Of a stretch of DNA of 64,000 bases, positions 36,347-45,567 are shown one piece after another. Position 1 is the stretch's first letter. Each line of letters begins with the position of its first letter. Source of the DNA: JABDQA01 sp963824415 (lineage in GTDB: Bacteria; Desulfobacterota; Desulfobulbia; Desulfobulbales; Desulfocapsaceae); NCBI GenBank assembly GCA_963824415.1, contig CAWGPM010000005.1, forward strand, positions 124,001 through 188,000, in the 5' to 3' direction. A model generated the notes under the pieces. That model searched no databases. It was not told where the DNA came from and worked only from the letters and a program-made list of their open reading frames with translations. The position numbers and the translations under genes are program-made.

Positions 36347-36585
36347 AGTAATTTAAAAAATTATTGTCAGGTGGAAGACGAGTTTTAGGAATCTTTAAAT
36401 AAACGAAAACATCAATAAGGACCGATGACGAAGTAGGCTGCAATGCTCTTTTAAAAAGGGAAATTTTGACCAATATATCCCGCTAAATAGTGATTTTATG
36501 ATCAGATTTTTCTTACAGGATGCAATCAAAATTTACCATTCAGTTTTGCTGCTCCAAGCAATACATTGCTTTGTAAATGCCCCTT

Positions 36586-37467
36586 TTACTCAAACCTGTA
36601 ATGCTGAGGAACTGGCGGCATTGCCCCCGGCTGACCGCACACATAAGCTGCAAGGCGGTTTGCTTTTTCATTTATTTCATCTAGTGTTTTGTTGCGCAGC
36701 AATCCAGTTACCACCGCTGCGGTGAATGAATCACCAGCACCAATTGTATCGACGACTTCGGCAGCGATGCCCTGATGTCTGGATATGTCGTCCTTCGTAA
36801 TTAAAATGCTGCCGTTACTTCCCTTGGTAAGAATCACAAGGTCAAGATCAAAGTGTTTCCGGAGTGATTCCATTTGTTCATATTCGGTCCCGTTAAGCAA
36901 AAAAAGTGACGATATAACGGTTAGTTCATCATCATTAAGCTTCAAAACCGTGCTTAAATTGAGCGACGTTTCAATGATCGCCCGGTTATAAAAGTTCTGG
37001 CGAAGGTTAAGATCACAGACCTTTACGGTTTTTTCAGACGTGGTTCCCAGGTAACGCTGAATCGTTAATCGTGCCGAATCTGATCTTTGGGCAAGCGTGC
37101 CGAAACAGATGGCTTCAAGCTCCGCTGCACACTCTTGCGCAGCAGGGTTTATGGCGAGGTGATCCCAGGCTACATCATCAGGGAATTCATAGGTTGCAAT
37201 TCCTTTTCCATCAACTCTGGCAGTTACATATCCGGTGTCGAATTGTTCCAAAACGCTTATGTAGGAAATGTTTACTCCTCTTTTCTGCAACTCCTTTAAG
37301 GCATTTTCACCTCTGTTATCGTTGCCGATTGTCGAGATAGCCACCGCTTCAGCTCCAAGAGCTGAAACGTGATAAGTAAAATTAATTGGCGCACCACCAA
37401 GTTGCTCCGAACCAGGCAAGACATCCCATAGTATCTCACCAATGCCTGCAATCTTTGCTTGCTTCAT
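36586..37467 (-). CDS. PfkB-family carbohydrate kinase, fructokinase-like
   Basis: A 293-residue kinase with GEILWDVLPGSEQLGGAPINF at its start (the fructokinase-type substrate loop; shown here in part), the anion-hole signature DTIGAGDSFTAAVV near 240 with the catalytic Asp, and GQPGAMPP at the C-terminus as in fructokinases. AGAGG six bases before ATG 37467 sets the start. It lies 198 bp downstream of the mannitol-2-dehydrogenase-like gene on the same strand. The logical pathway is polyol to fructose to fructose 6-phosphate. Confidence 0.85.
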   Translation of the reverse strand: MKQAKIAGIGEILWDVLPGSEQLGGAPINFTYHVSALGAEAVAISTIGNDNRGENALKELQKRGVNISYISVLEQFDTGYVTARVDGKGIATYEFPDDVAWDHLAINPAAQECAAELEAICFGTLAQRSDSARLTIQRYLGTTSEKTVKVCDLNLRQNFYNRAIIETSLNLSTVLKLNDDELTVISSLFLLNGTEYEQMESLRKHFDLDLVILTKGSNGSILITKDDISRHQGIAAEVVDTIGAGDSFTAAVVTGLLRNKTLDEINEKANRLAAYVCGQPGAMPPVPQHYRFE

Positions 37468-37665
37468 CAAATACCTCTACTATTTGGAATACAGATAGTT
37501 AGCACCAATTTTTTGATGGGTATTTTGCCACTCAAAGAATAATGCGCCCAGGCTCATAATTAATTCAAAGATATCGAACAGTTTAAAAAGTAAGCCACAC
37601 TTTACCGGAAAACGTATCAAACTTCTTATGGCTTCCTTAATCTTCAAGCCCAAAGACACGCATTA

Positions 37666-39144
37666 CTAAAGCGAGTTCTGCAGGTAACCTTGTAGAACCC
37701 TCTCTACCCCTTCAGCCCAGACTTTCTGGAGCATGAGGGCAAAGCGTTCACGAAATAATGCAGCCTGTCCGACGGTGCCATAAATGTCTTCCATTTCCAG
37801 CCATATCATCGGATTGTCCTTGGCAGCACGTGAAGCGGAAACAAGACGGTCCCAATTGGGATCGTTGGGCTCGATATCCCGATTGCTTTCGGTTGTACCG
37901 TAACAATAGCGGCACCACATCGCTGACTCGAGTGCCAGCCCGTCAATACCTGCCCCAGCTTTTATTCGGTCGGCAATGGAAGGGATAATGAACTTCGGCT
38001 GCCGATTTGATCCATCCAGACACAGTCGGCGAATGGTATCCCCAATCTTGGGATTGGCGAAACGTTCCGTAATCTTTTTAAAATAGTCTCCCAAATCTGT
38101 ATTTGGTACAGGAGGGACGGTTGGTATGATTTCATCTTGTTCAACTTTCTCAAGGAAAGACCCAATCAATGGGTGTTCCATTGCCTCATGAGCAAAATGG
38201 ATATCCATGAGGCCCGCAGGATATGCGATAACCGCATGCCCGCCATTGAGAATACGAATCTTCATATTCTCATAGGGTGTTACATCAGGGACGAAAGTGA
38301 CCCCGACAGTCTCCAGAGCCGGACGACCGGCTGGAAAGTTATCTTCCAGTACCCATTGAATAAAGTCTTCGCAGAAAACCGGCCAGGCATCTTCAAGGCC
38401 GTAATCTCTTGCCACTATTTCACGCTCGCGCTCACCTGTCGCCGGGGTGATACGATCAACCATGCCATTAGGGAAGGCTACTTCTTTTTGAATCCACCGG
38501 GAAAATTCAGAGTCTGAAAGATTTGCCAGGCCGGCAACCGCATTGCAGGTAACTACACCGTTGTGGGGTATATTGTCACAAGACATTATCGTAAAAGGTT
38601 GAACCCCTGCCTGGCGCCTGCGTTTGAGCGCCTCTACAATCAGACCAAAAACGGTCTTCGGGGTCTCAGGTGTAGCCGCGTCCGAAACGATCTGCGGATT
38701 GTCGGTATCTAAAACATTTGTAGCTGGGTCGATGAAATATCCACCCTCAGTGATAGTCAGTGACACAATGCGGATAGCCGGGGAAGCAAGTGTGTCGATT
38801 ATAGCCGCCCTATTGTCGGGAGACAAAAAATCAATCATTGCGCTTGTAATACGCGCAGCACTGCGGCTGGCAGACTGCTCTACAACTGTGGTCAGAAAGT
38901 CCTGGTCTGCAAGCACCTGACGCATCTCTTTGTCTGATGGCAGCACCCCGGCACCTATTATTGCCCAGTCATGATCGCGGCCGGTATTGAAAAGGTCGTC
39001 CAGAAAAACAGCCTGGTGGGCGCGGTGAAAATTGCCGACGCCAAAATGGACAATACCTGCGGATAGGTCCAGGCGATTGTAGGAAGGAGTTGCAACCATC
39101 GAAGAAATGTCAACAAGACTTTGCGCGGTAAGTCGTATTGTCAT
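37666..39144 (-). CDS. Mannitol dehydrogenase family protein (mannitol/arabinitol 2-dehydrogenase-like)
   Basis: A 492-residue polyol-specific long-chain dehydrogenase. GIVHFGVGNFHRAHQAVF near residue 30 is the NAD-binding motif, SCDNIPHNG near 190 is the fructuronate/mannitol dehydrogenase signature, and KIRILNGGHAVIAY near 293 carries the catalytic Lys and the Asn-Gly-His motif. Length is standard. It oxidises mannitol, arabinitol or sorbitol to the 2-ketose. The fructokinase-like gene follows, and a ROK regulator and ABC importer are upstream on the same strand. Confidence 0.88.
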   Translation of the reverse strand: MTIRLTAQSLVDISSMVATPSYNRLDLSAGIVHFGVGNFHRAHQAVFLDDLFNTGRDHDWAIIGAGVLPSDKEMRQVLADQDFLTTVVEQSASRSAARITSAMIDFLSPDNRAAIIDTLASPAIRIVSLTITEGGYFIDPATNVLDTDNPQIVSDAATPETPKTVFGLIVEALKRRRQAGVQPFTIMSCDNIPHNGVVTCNAVAGLANLSDSEFSRWIQKEVAFPNGMVDRITPATGEREREIVARDYGLEDAWPVFCEDFIQWVLEDNFPAGRPALETVGVTFVPDVTPYENMKIRILNGGHAVIAYPAGLMDIHFAHEAMEHPLIGSFLEKVEQDEIIPTVPPVPNTDLGDYFKKITERFANPKIGDTIRRLCLDGSNRQPKFIIPSIADRIKAGAGIDGLALESAMWCRYCYGTTESNRDIEPNDPNWDRLVSASRAAKDNPMIWLEMEDIYGTVGQAALFRERFALMLQKVWAEGVERVLQGYLQNSL

Positions 39145-39272
39145 AATTTTTTCCTTTGTTGGATACTTGGTTGTCAGGGCTGTTCGTCTCGGCTCAAACA
39201 GTTTGCATCGTCGACATCATCGGACAGAGTTATCATGAAACTACCCTCAAGAACCGGCGAGAAAAAGCCCAA

Positions 39273-40535
39273 TCATCTGGGCCTGTCTTCAGGATTTCTA
39301 GAGTATTTTTCACCATTACTACCTGTTTTTTCGATGGTATGATCCTGCGTTGAAAATTGATAGAAAAACGGTAAATTTGCCGCACCAATTACTTCAGCGT
39401 CGTTGCCGAAAGAGCCTGGTAACAATTTGGGAGGTGTCCGAGCTTCTGGTGCGCTTGAGGCTAATTTCTGCTCCAATTTTGTCGTCAACTGGCGGATGAA
39501 TCCATCCCCCAAATCTGAAGCAATTACCACAGCTGGAGTGTTGAGCAAAGCGGCTCCTGACCAGAGGACTGGCGCAAGTGCGTCAACGCAATCCTTCATC
39601 CACTCAGCAACTGCCTTGTCTTGACGGTCAACCAGAAAATTCACATCAGAAAATGAATTGATTTCGTGCCCGCAGGTTCTGAGGTGGCGGATAAGCGTGT
39701 TAATCGAAGCTCGATTGAGAAGAATATCCCACTCACCTCTAGGCTGCGGTGCTGAAGTCAGGTTTGAAGGCAATACTGGCATTAAGCCAAGGTCTCCGGC
39801 ATTACCCATTGGACCTCGTACGGACTCCCCGTTTATGACAACTCCTCCGCCTATGCCAGGTCCGATAAAAACATAGAGGAAATCATCCATATTTCGTCCA
39901 AGACCATAAAAAAGCTCAGCGATGGAGGCAGCGGTGGCATCATTTTCGCTACAGACCGGGATCGAAATTGCATCCGCTATATGACCCGCCAAATCGAAAT
40001 CTTTCCAACGGCAGAATTCCTCGTGAGGCAGAGACAATTCATTAAGCCAACTTTCTAAATTGTGGGGGTATGCAAAGCCAATACCTGCCAGACGACAACG
40101 CTGGTTTTCAGACATCATATCCAGTAAAGACCTGACATCTTTAAGAATAATCTCCAATGCCATTTCAGGCCTTGGAAGAATTAATTCGTGAGACAGACGC
40201 GAGAGAACACTACCGTTAAAATCAATGAGAATAGCCTGAATCCAGTTGCGGTCCACCCGAACACCGATGCTGAAGGAGCCCGTGGCCTCAAGACGGTAAA
40301 CGGTTGCTGGTTGACCACGCTGACCGCTGAGCCGTTTATGGGAAACTGTTAACAACTGCTTGCGGTGGAGATTGGAAACGATGGTACCTACGGCCGTATT
40401 GGTCAAATTGGTCTGGCGGGCAAGGTCAGCTTTCGACGCCTCCCCCATACGGCGGATCACCTTAAGCACACGCCTTTCGTTGTATCGAGGAAGAGTATTG
40501 GCTGCAGATAGCCGTTTACTCTTAGATGGTTTCAT
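39273..40535 (-). CDS. ROK-family transcriptional regulator of the polyol locus
   Basis: A 420-residue regulator. Residues 15-70 are a winged HTH (NERRVLKVIRRMGEASKADLAR, TNTAVGTIVSNL); the rest is a ROK sugar-kinase-like domain with ENDATAASIAELFYG and FIGPGIGGGVVINGE. The usual zinc-binding CxCGxxGC is missing; the corresponding segment is QPRGEWDILLNRA, as in some polyol-operon regulators. It is encoded within the transporter-dehydrogenase gene string, so it most likely represses this locus and is relieved by a polyol or ketose. A candidate operator is at 45451-45469. Confidence 0.8.
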   Translation of the reverse strand: MKPSKSKRLSAANTLPRYNERRVLKVIRRMGEASKADLARQTNLTNTAVGTIVSNLHRKQLLTVSHKRLSGQRGQPATVYRLEATGSFSIGVRVDRNWIQAILIDFNGSVLSRLSHELILPRPEMALEIILKDVRSLLDMMSENQRCRLAGIGFAYPHNLESWLNELSLPHEEFCRWKDFDLAGHIADAISIPVCSENDATAASIAELFYGLGRNMDDFLYVFIGPGIGGGVVINGESVRGPMGNAGDLGLMPVLPSNLTSAPQPRGEWDILLNRASINTLIRHLRTCGHEINSFSDVNFLVDRQDKAVAEWMKDCVDALAPVLWSGAALLNTPAVVIASDLGDGFIRQLTTKLEQKLASSAPEARTPPKLLPGSFGNDAEVIGAANLPFFYQFSTQDHTIEKTGSNGEKYSRNPEDRPR

Positions 40536-40623
40536 TGGATCGTGTATGAATCAAGTTTCGCACTTCTTGATATGGTGCACACCTGAGTCCACAACTGCTG
40601 AAGAATTACTATATGAATGATGC

Positions 40624-41733
40624 CTAATTTCGAGTAATTACTTTTTGCGTTTCCGTATCAAACAGATGCATTTTCCGCATATCAAAAAACACTTCTACTT
40701 CTTCGTTTTTACGTGATTTTGATTGGGGATCGACGCGCGCGGTGAAGCTTTGCTGTCCAGACTTCATTTCCAAAATGATCTCTGCACCAAGTGGTTCAAC
40801 CAACTTCACCGTCGCCACGAGTTTCTCCCATTGCCCTCGAGAGTCTACCGGTAAGGCATCGATAATATCCTCTGGGCGAATCCCGAACGTTACCTCTTTG
40901 TTCTTATAGCTGCCATAGGCGTCATAGTACTCCGGAGGAACCTTAACTTGAAAACTTCCGGTATCAATTGCCAGTTCACTTTCAACCTGAACAAGTTTGG
41001 CACTGAAAAAGTTCATCGCCGGGCTGCCAATAAATCCAGCCACAAATTTGTTGTCCGGAAAATTATAGACCTCCAGAGGAGATCCGACCTGCATAATATG
41101 GCCATCTTTCATGATCACAATTCGATCGCCCATCGTCATGGCTTCCACCTGATCGTGGGTAACGTAAATCATGGTCGTTTCCAACTGATGCTGCAGAGTT
41201 GTGAGTTCGGCCCGCATCGTTACGCGTAGCTTGGCATCTAAATTGCTCAGGGGCTCATCAAAGAGGAAAACTTCCGGCTCCCTGACAATGGCCCGGCCGA
41301 CGGCCACACGCTGGCGTTGCCCGCCAGACAATCGCTTCGGCTTTCTATCCAGTAATTGTTCAATCCCGAGAATATCAGCAGCCTTGCGAACGCGCCGATC
41401 AACTTCCTCTTTGGGGAACTTCATCAGTTTCAGGGCAAAGGCCATATTAGTATAGACATCCATGTGGGGATAGAGCGCGTAATTTTGGAAGACCATGGCA
41501 ATATTCCGATCTTTTGCTGCAACATCATTCACCACCCGATCGCCTATCAGGATCTGGCCGTCAGTTATTTCCTCAAGTCCAGCGACCATCCGCAAAGCTG
41601 TGGATTTGGCACAGCCGGACGGGCCGACCAAAACAACGAACTCTTTATCGTAGATTTCCAGGTTGATTGAGTTGACCGCTTGAAAACCGTTGGGATAGCG
41701 CTTGACTAAATCAATTAATTTTACTCCTGCCAT
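40624..41733 (-). CDS. ABC importer ATPase, MsmX/UgpC/SmoK type
   Basis: A 369-residue ATPase of the carbohydrate CUT1 class. Walker A near 37 reads GPSGCAKST where nearly all relatives have GPSGCGKST. Then come Q-loop VFQNYALYPHM, signature LSGGQRQR, Walker B VFLFDEPLSNLDAKLR and the switch YVTHDQ. The C-terminal 120 residues form the OB-fold regulatory domain (FGIRPEDI). It powers the import of the sugar or polyol bound by the adjacent solute-binding protein. The ATG follows the second permease gene by 76 bp. Confidence 0.88.
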   Translation of the reverse strand: MAGVKLIDLVKRYPNGFQAVNSINLEIYDKEFVVLVGPSGCAKSTALRMVAGLEEITDGQILIGDRVVNDVAAKDRNIAMVFQNYALYPHMDVYTNMAFALKLMKFPKEEVDRRVRKAADILGIEQLLDRKPKRLSGGQRQRVAVGRAIVREPEVFLFDEPLSNLDAKLRVTMRAELTTLQHQLETTMIYVTHDQVEAMTMGDRIVIMKDGHIMQVGSPLEVYNFPDNKFVAGFIGSPAMNFFSAKLVQVESELAIDTGSFQVKVPPEYYDAYGSYKNKEVTFGIRPEDIIDALPVDSRGQWEKLVATVKLVEPLGAEIILEMKSGQQSFTARVDPQSKSRKNEEVEVFFDMRKMHLFDTETQKVITRN

Positions 41734-41809
41734 TTACTATTTCTCCTTTAATGGTAAAAGCGTTCGTGTTTTCAAGTCATTGGCTTTACGGGGGGTAGAT
41801 ACTCAAGTA

Positions 41810-42679
41810 TTATCCTTTGACCCCACCAGCAGTCAGTCCTTTCACGAGTGATTTTTGACTAAACCAACCAAAAATCACCGCTGGTAAGATGACCACTGTG
41901 GATGCTGCCGACAATTGGGCGACAAACATACCTTGTTGCTCCCGAAAACGGGCCATATAAACGGGCAGCGTAGCCGCCTCGTTGCCGGTCAGGTTAAAGG
42001 CCAGAAAAAACTCATTCCAGATAAATACGGCAACCAACAGACCAGCAGCAATAATTCCCGTTCTCACCAACGGAAGCGCCACAAGCATAAGCTGCTGAAA
42101 GCGCGTACAACCATCTATCTCGGCAGCTTCGAGAATTTCTACAGGGACGTCAGAAAAAAACGAGTGCAACATCCACACCACAATCGGTACGTGAAATCCC
42201 ACATAGATAATCAGTAATCCGAAAGGGTTGTCAATGAGATTGAATGTCTGAAACCAGGTATACAGGGGTATAATCACGGCCACCGGAGGCAGCAAAATCG
42301 TAGTCAGGAACCAGAGATAGACCTTTTTGTTGGTGCCTTGGGATTTGAACTTTCCGAACGCAAGCGCAAAGGCCGCGGGAATCCCCAAAAGCAGGCAGAT
42401 GATCGTTCCAGCGCCCACCTGAAAGAGCGAATTTTTTAGATAGCCGTACATGTTCTCGTCACCTAATACCTTCTGGAACGTTTCCAGCGTTGGGCTGAAG
42501 AACAGCGATGGACTCACAGCATCATATTCTGTTTTAAAGGCCGATAAATGCATGTAAAGAACAGGCGAAAAATAGATGATGGCCACCGTAAATATGATAA
42601 TGGTCAGCACCGTCTTTTTGAATACTTTTTTCAGTAATATTGATCGCTGAATTTCTTGAGTCGTCCGAGTGCCACTCAT
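41810..42679 (-). CDS. ABC importer permease, MalG type
   Basis: A 289-residue inner-membrane permease with six hydrophobic segments. The cytoplasmic EAA loop that docks to the ATPase is ILEAAEIDGCTRF followed by LVALPLV near residues 195-215. The ending SQKSLVKGLTAGGVKG is the typical C-terminus of CUT1 MalG-like subunits. It starts 12 bp after the stop of the MalF-type gene, so the two are co-translated partners. Confidence 0.88.
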   Translation of the reverse strand: MSGTRTTQEIQRSILLKKVFKKTVLTIIIFTVAIIYFSPVLYMHLSAFKTEYDAVSPSLFFSPTLETFQKVLGDENMYGYLKNSLFQVGAGTIICLLLGIPAAFALAFGKFKSQGTNKKVYLWFLTTILLPPVAVIIPLYTWFQTFNLIDNPFGLLIIYVGFHVPIVVWMLHSFFSDVPVEILEAAEIDGCTRFQQLMLVALPLVRTGIIAAGLLVAVFIWNEFFLAFNLTGNEAATLPVYMARFREQQGMFVAQLSAASTVVILPAVIFGWFSQKSLVKGLTAGGVKG

Positions 42680-42691
42680 CGTGACCTCCTA

Positions 42692-43579
42692 TTAATCATA
42701 GATGGCGCTTCTTTTTTCTATGGATCGATAGAGGATATTGATGCCTACCAACGTCAGGGCGACGGTGATGACGGCCAAGGCAGCAGCCCGGCCCACATTC
42801 GAGGCATTGAACACTTGCATATAAACCGCGTAGGGAAGCGTATATGAGCTTGTTCCGGGACCACCGGCAGTGGTCACCAGGATAAGCCCAAACTCTTTAA
42901 CAAGAAAGATGAGCCCTAACATCATCGCCACGCTGATATGTTTCCGAATCATCGGGAGTTTCACCAAGAAGGTGGATTGCCACCAGTTCACTCCGTCTAC
43001 TTTCGTGCTATCTATGATCTCATCAGGAATACTCTGCAGCCCGGCTAGCATCATGAGCACGAAGAATGGCATCCACCGCCATGAAAAGAGTAACACAATG
43101 ACCGCAATAGGATGATAACTGATTAAATCAACCGGGGTAAATCCCAAATATTTAGCGATAGTGCCATACCACCCAAAAGTAGTATTCAAAATCGTCGTTT
43201 TCCAGATCACACCACTGGCTGTGGACATCACGAAAAACGGTCCTAAAATCAGAGTTCTTGCTACATTCACACCGGGAATGACATTATCCAGCAACAGGGC
43301 GAGCAAAAAGCCGACGATAGTGCACAATGCCAAAGCACATACTGTAATGAGAACTGTTTGCCAGACGATAGAGTAAAATTCTGGAATTTCAGGCCAATCT
43401 TGGATCCTCAGAAAGTACCAGTAGTTTTTAAACCCGTAAAATTTTACCGGCAGGTCGGGGCGGGCCAGATTCCACCTGAGAGTCGAATAGACCAGGGTCA
43501 GGATAAACGGCACCTGGGTGACAACAGCCACCACAATCATCCCTGGTATTAAGAATCGCCAATCATTATGTTTCTTCAT
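42692..43579 (-). CDS. ABC importer permease, MalF type
   Basis: A 295-residue permease with six membrane segments (first at about 10-30: FLIPGMIVVAVVTQVPFIL). The EAA loop reads IIDSTKVDGVNWWQ followed by LVKLPMIR. As in most non-maltose CUT1 systems, it lacks the large P2 periplasmic loop of E. coli MalF. It is separated from the solute-binding-protein gene upstream by 180 bp containing a strong hairpin, and is 12 bp from the MalG-type gene. Confidence 0.88.
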   Translation of the reverse strand: MKKHNDWRFLIPGMIVVAVVTQVPFILTLVYSTLRWNLARPDLPVKFYGFKNYWYFLRIQDWPEIPEFYSIVWQTVLITVCALALCTIVGFLLALLLDNVIPGVNVARTLILGPFFVMSTASGVIWKTTILNTTFGWYGTIAKYLGFTPVDLISYHPIAVIVLLFSWRWMPFFVLMMLAGLQSIPDEIIDSTKVDGVNWWQSTFLVKLPMIRKHISVAMMLGLIFLVKEFGLILVTTAGGPGTSSYTLPYAVYMQVFNASNVGRAAALAVITVALTLVGINILYRSIEKRSAIYD

Positions 43580-43694
43580 GACATTTTCCTCTTTGGTGTG
43601 GCCGTGCCCATAATGAGTTCAACTGCAGGAAACACCCGGAAAGAAACAAGAATGAGAATATTAATTTTACAAATTACTCCCTTAGCCAAGGCGA

Positions 43695-43733
43695 CCCGTC
43701 AGAGAACAACGTAATGTTATGTTCTCTGACGGG
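43695..43733 (-). promoter_or_regulatory. Strong intercistronic hairpin after the solute-binding-protein gene
   Basis: A perfect 14-bp stem (CCCGTCAGAGAACA with its complement) and an 11-nt loop, without a following T-run. It sits between the binding-protein gene and the permease genes. Such structures typically stabilise the upstream mRNA segment or dampen read-through, so that more binding protein than permease is made. Confidence 0.6.
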
Positions 43734-43761
43734 CATATCTTAATAAAAGATGAGAGCAATA

Positions 43762-45111
43762 TTATTTGTATCCTCCGTCCTCGGCAACCTGGTCAAACAA
43801 TTTCTGGGTTTTGCTGATTGCTTCATCCAGGGTGATTTTATCGACTACGTAATCTGCAAGATATTCCGTCATTCTCGTTCCGGCATCAGCAAACTCAGGA
43901 ATGGCAATATACTGCAGACCAACATAAGGTACCGGTTCCATTGTCGGTTTGGTGAAATCGGTGGATTCAAGAGTTTTTAAGGTCATATCAGCATACGGCG
44001 TTTTCGCATACACCGGAAGCTTATAGGTTGAAGCCCTCGAGGCCGGGGGTGTGCTGGCCCCGGTGGGGTCGAGTTCTACCGTCATTTTGATATAATCTTT
44101 CGACGTCGCCCACAGCATGAAATCAAATACAGCCTTTTTCTTCTCCGGAGAAGTCTTGGGGTTGATTCCCATTGCCCAGTTCCACAACCAGGAGGTATTG
44201 GCTTTCATTTTTTGATGAGGGGGCATGACGTAGCCGACTTTGCCTTTAACGGCAGAGCCTTCGGCTTCCAGAGGCGGTGCAATAGAGGTTGCATCGTAAT
44301 AAATTCCTGCCTTACCGGACTGCATAAGTGCTATACACTCGTTGTAGGTATAGGAAAGAATATCCGCCTGCCCAGCTTCACGCAGAATTTTTTTGTACAT
44401 CTCCCAGGCACCGCGCTGTTCCGGCGTATCAATGGTCGCATTCCAATCCATATCATAAAACCTGCCGCCAAAAGCGTTGACAATAGTAACAAACGGTGCA
44501 CCGCTCATGCCCCAGCCTGGCGCTCCACGCATGGTCATACCAACGATGCCATTGGCCGGATCATGAATTTTTTTTGCCAGTTCGTAGATTTCATCCCAGG
44601 TCGGTTCTGCCGGCATGGTCAAACCCTTTTGGGCAAACAATTCCTTGTTGTACATGATGAATGAAGCTTCACCATAGAAGGGCAGTGCATACGAATCGCC
44701 TTTTAGAGAAAGCGACCCCACCATGCCTTTAATCAGATCATCCCGATCATACCATTGTTGCTTTTCTGCCGGCAGCGCAGCAAAATAAGATTCCAGATTC
44801 TCCAACCAGCCGAACTTCGCCCAATTAGCTGCCTCATAGGGACCTATGTAGAACATATCATAGGTCGTCCCTCCAGTTGATGCTTCAGTAGTCTGTTTTT
44901 GACGCAAATCATTTTCGGGCAGGACAGAAATATTTAACGTGACACCGGGAGCTGAATACTTTTCTCGTGCGATCTTTTCCAGTGCCTGAGAAATAGGATT
45001 ATTTGCCAAGGCAATATTTATTGTGACATCTTCAGCGAATACCGGCGTCCCACCCGTCAGGGATAGCAATAAACCAACCCCTGCGACTAGTGCTATTACT
45101 ATTTTTTTCAT
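43762..45111 (-). CDS. Extracellular solute-binding protein (CUT1 family, polyol/sugar)
   Basis: A 449-residue periplasmic binding protein. The signal peptide KKIVIALVAGVGLLLSL ends at VFAED. The mature protein has the family-1 solute-binding layout: DMFYIGPYEAANWAKFGWL near 90, YALPFYGEASFIMYNKELFA near 150, and GKAGIYYDATSIAPPLE near 270. AGGAG before the ATG at 45111 fixes the start; 31 upstream codons in frame are discarded. It delivers its ligand to the MalF/MalG-type permeases downstream. Trp/Tyr-rich pockets fit sugars or polyols, but the ligand is not determined. Confidence 0.88.
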   Translation of the reverse strand: MKKIVIALVAGVGLLLSLTGGTPVFAEDVTINIALANNPISQALEKIAREKYSAPGVTLNISVLPENDLRQKQTTEASTGGTTYDMFYIGPYEAANWAKFGWLENLESYFAALPAEKQQWYDRDDLIKGMVGSLSLKGDSYALPFYGEASFIMYNKELFAQKGLTMPAEPTWDEIYELAKKIHDPANGIVGMTMRGAPGWGMSGAPFVTIVNAFGGRFYDMDWNATIDTPEQRGAWEMYKKILREAGQADILSYTYNECIALMQSGKAGIYYDATSIAPPLEAEGSAVKGKVGYVMPPHQKMKANTSWLWNWAMGINPKTSPEKKKAVFDFMLWATSKDYIKMTVELDPTGASTPPASRASTYKLPVYAKTPYADMTLKTLESTDFTKPTMEPVPYVGLQYIAIPEFADAGTRMTEYLADYVVDKITLDEAISKTQKLFDQVAEDGGYK

Positions 45112-45567
45112 AGTCACTCTCCTGCTGAGAACAATCTGTAGATGCATGCCGGTTTGTGTGGAAACCGCAGGCACCCCCCAATACAGTGCATACCAGGTGT
45201 ACACTCCTTCAAAACCAATCTGACGATGAGATCCTCCTATACGGCTAACGCCACCTCCTTGTGAACTGAATTATATCGTTTACTCGTGCATGAGACCGCC
45301 GACATCCTTTGACAAGGGGCCGAACCATGTCAGGATTGACCAGAGAAAGATCAATGCACAAGCCCAGTTTTTTTATTAAACTAGCTTGAAATAAGAGCTT
45401 AATAATTATAAATAATTACTTAATATAGCCTTTCATTAGGCCATAAGATTAATTAAACTTGGTTTAATTTATAAGGTATCTTGATTATTTTCTTTGTCAA
45501 GTATAATTATAAATCATATTAGATTATTTGATTAGTTAAACATAATCAGTATTTTCAAATTCTCTAT
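45112..45567. other. Divergent promoter region of the polyol locus
   Basis: 456 bp between the binding-protein gene (leftward) and the FrcK-like kinase gene (rightward). The right half, from about 45370, is very AT-rich and has three copies of the half-site TTAAAC preceded by TTA/ATTA/TTAG (near 45376, 45453 and 45535). One is part of a perfect palindrome listed separately. No ORF worth calling. Confidence 0.5.
45451..45469. promoter_or_regulatory. Candidate operator palindrome
   Basis: AATTAAAC (45451-45458) and its exact complement GTTTAATT (45462-45469) flank TTG. An 8-bp inverted repeat with a 3-bp spacer in a divergent promoter region next to a ROK-regulated transporter is a plausible regulator binding site. 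Assignment to the ROK protein is inference. Confidence 0.45.
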
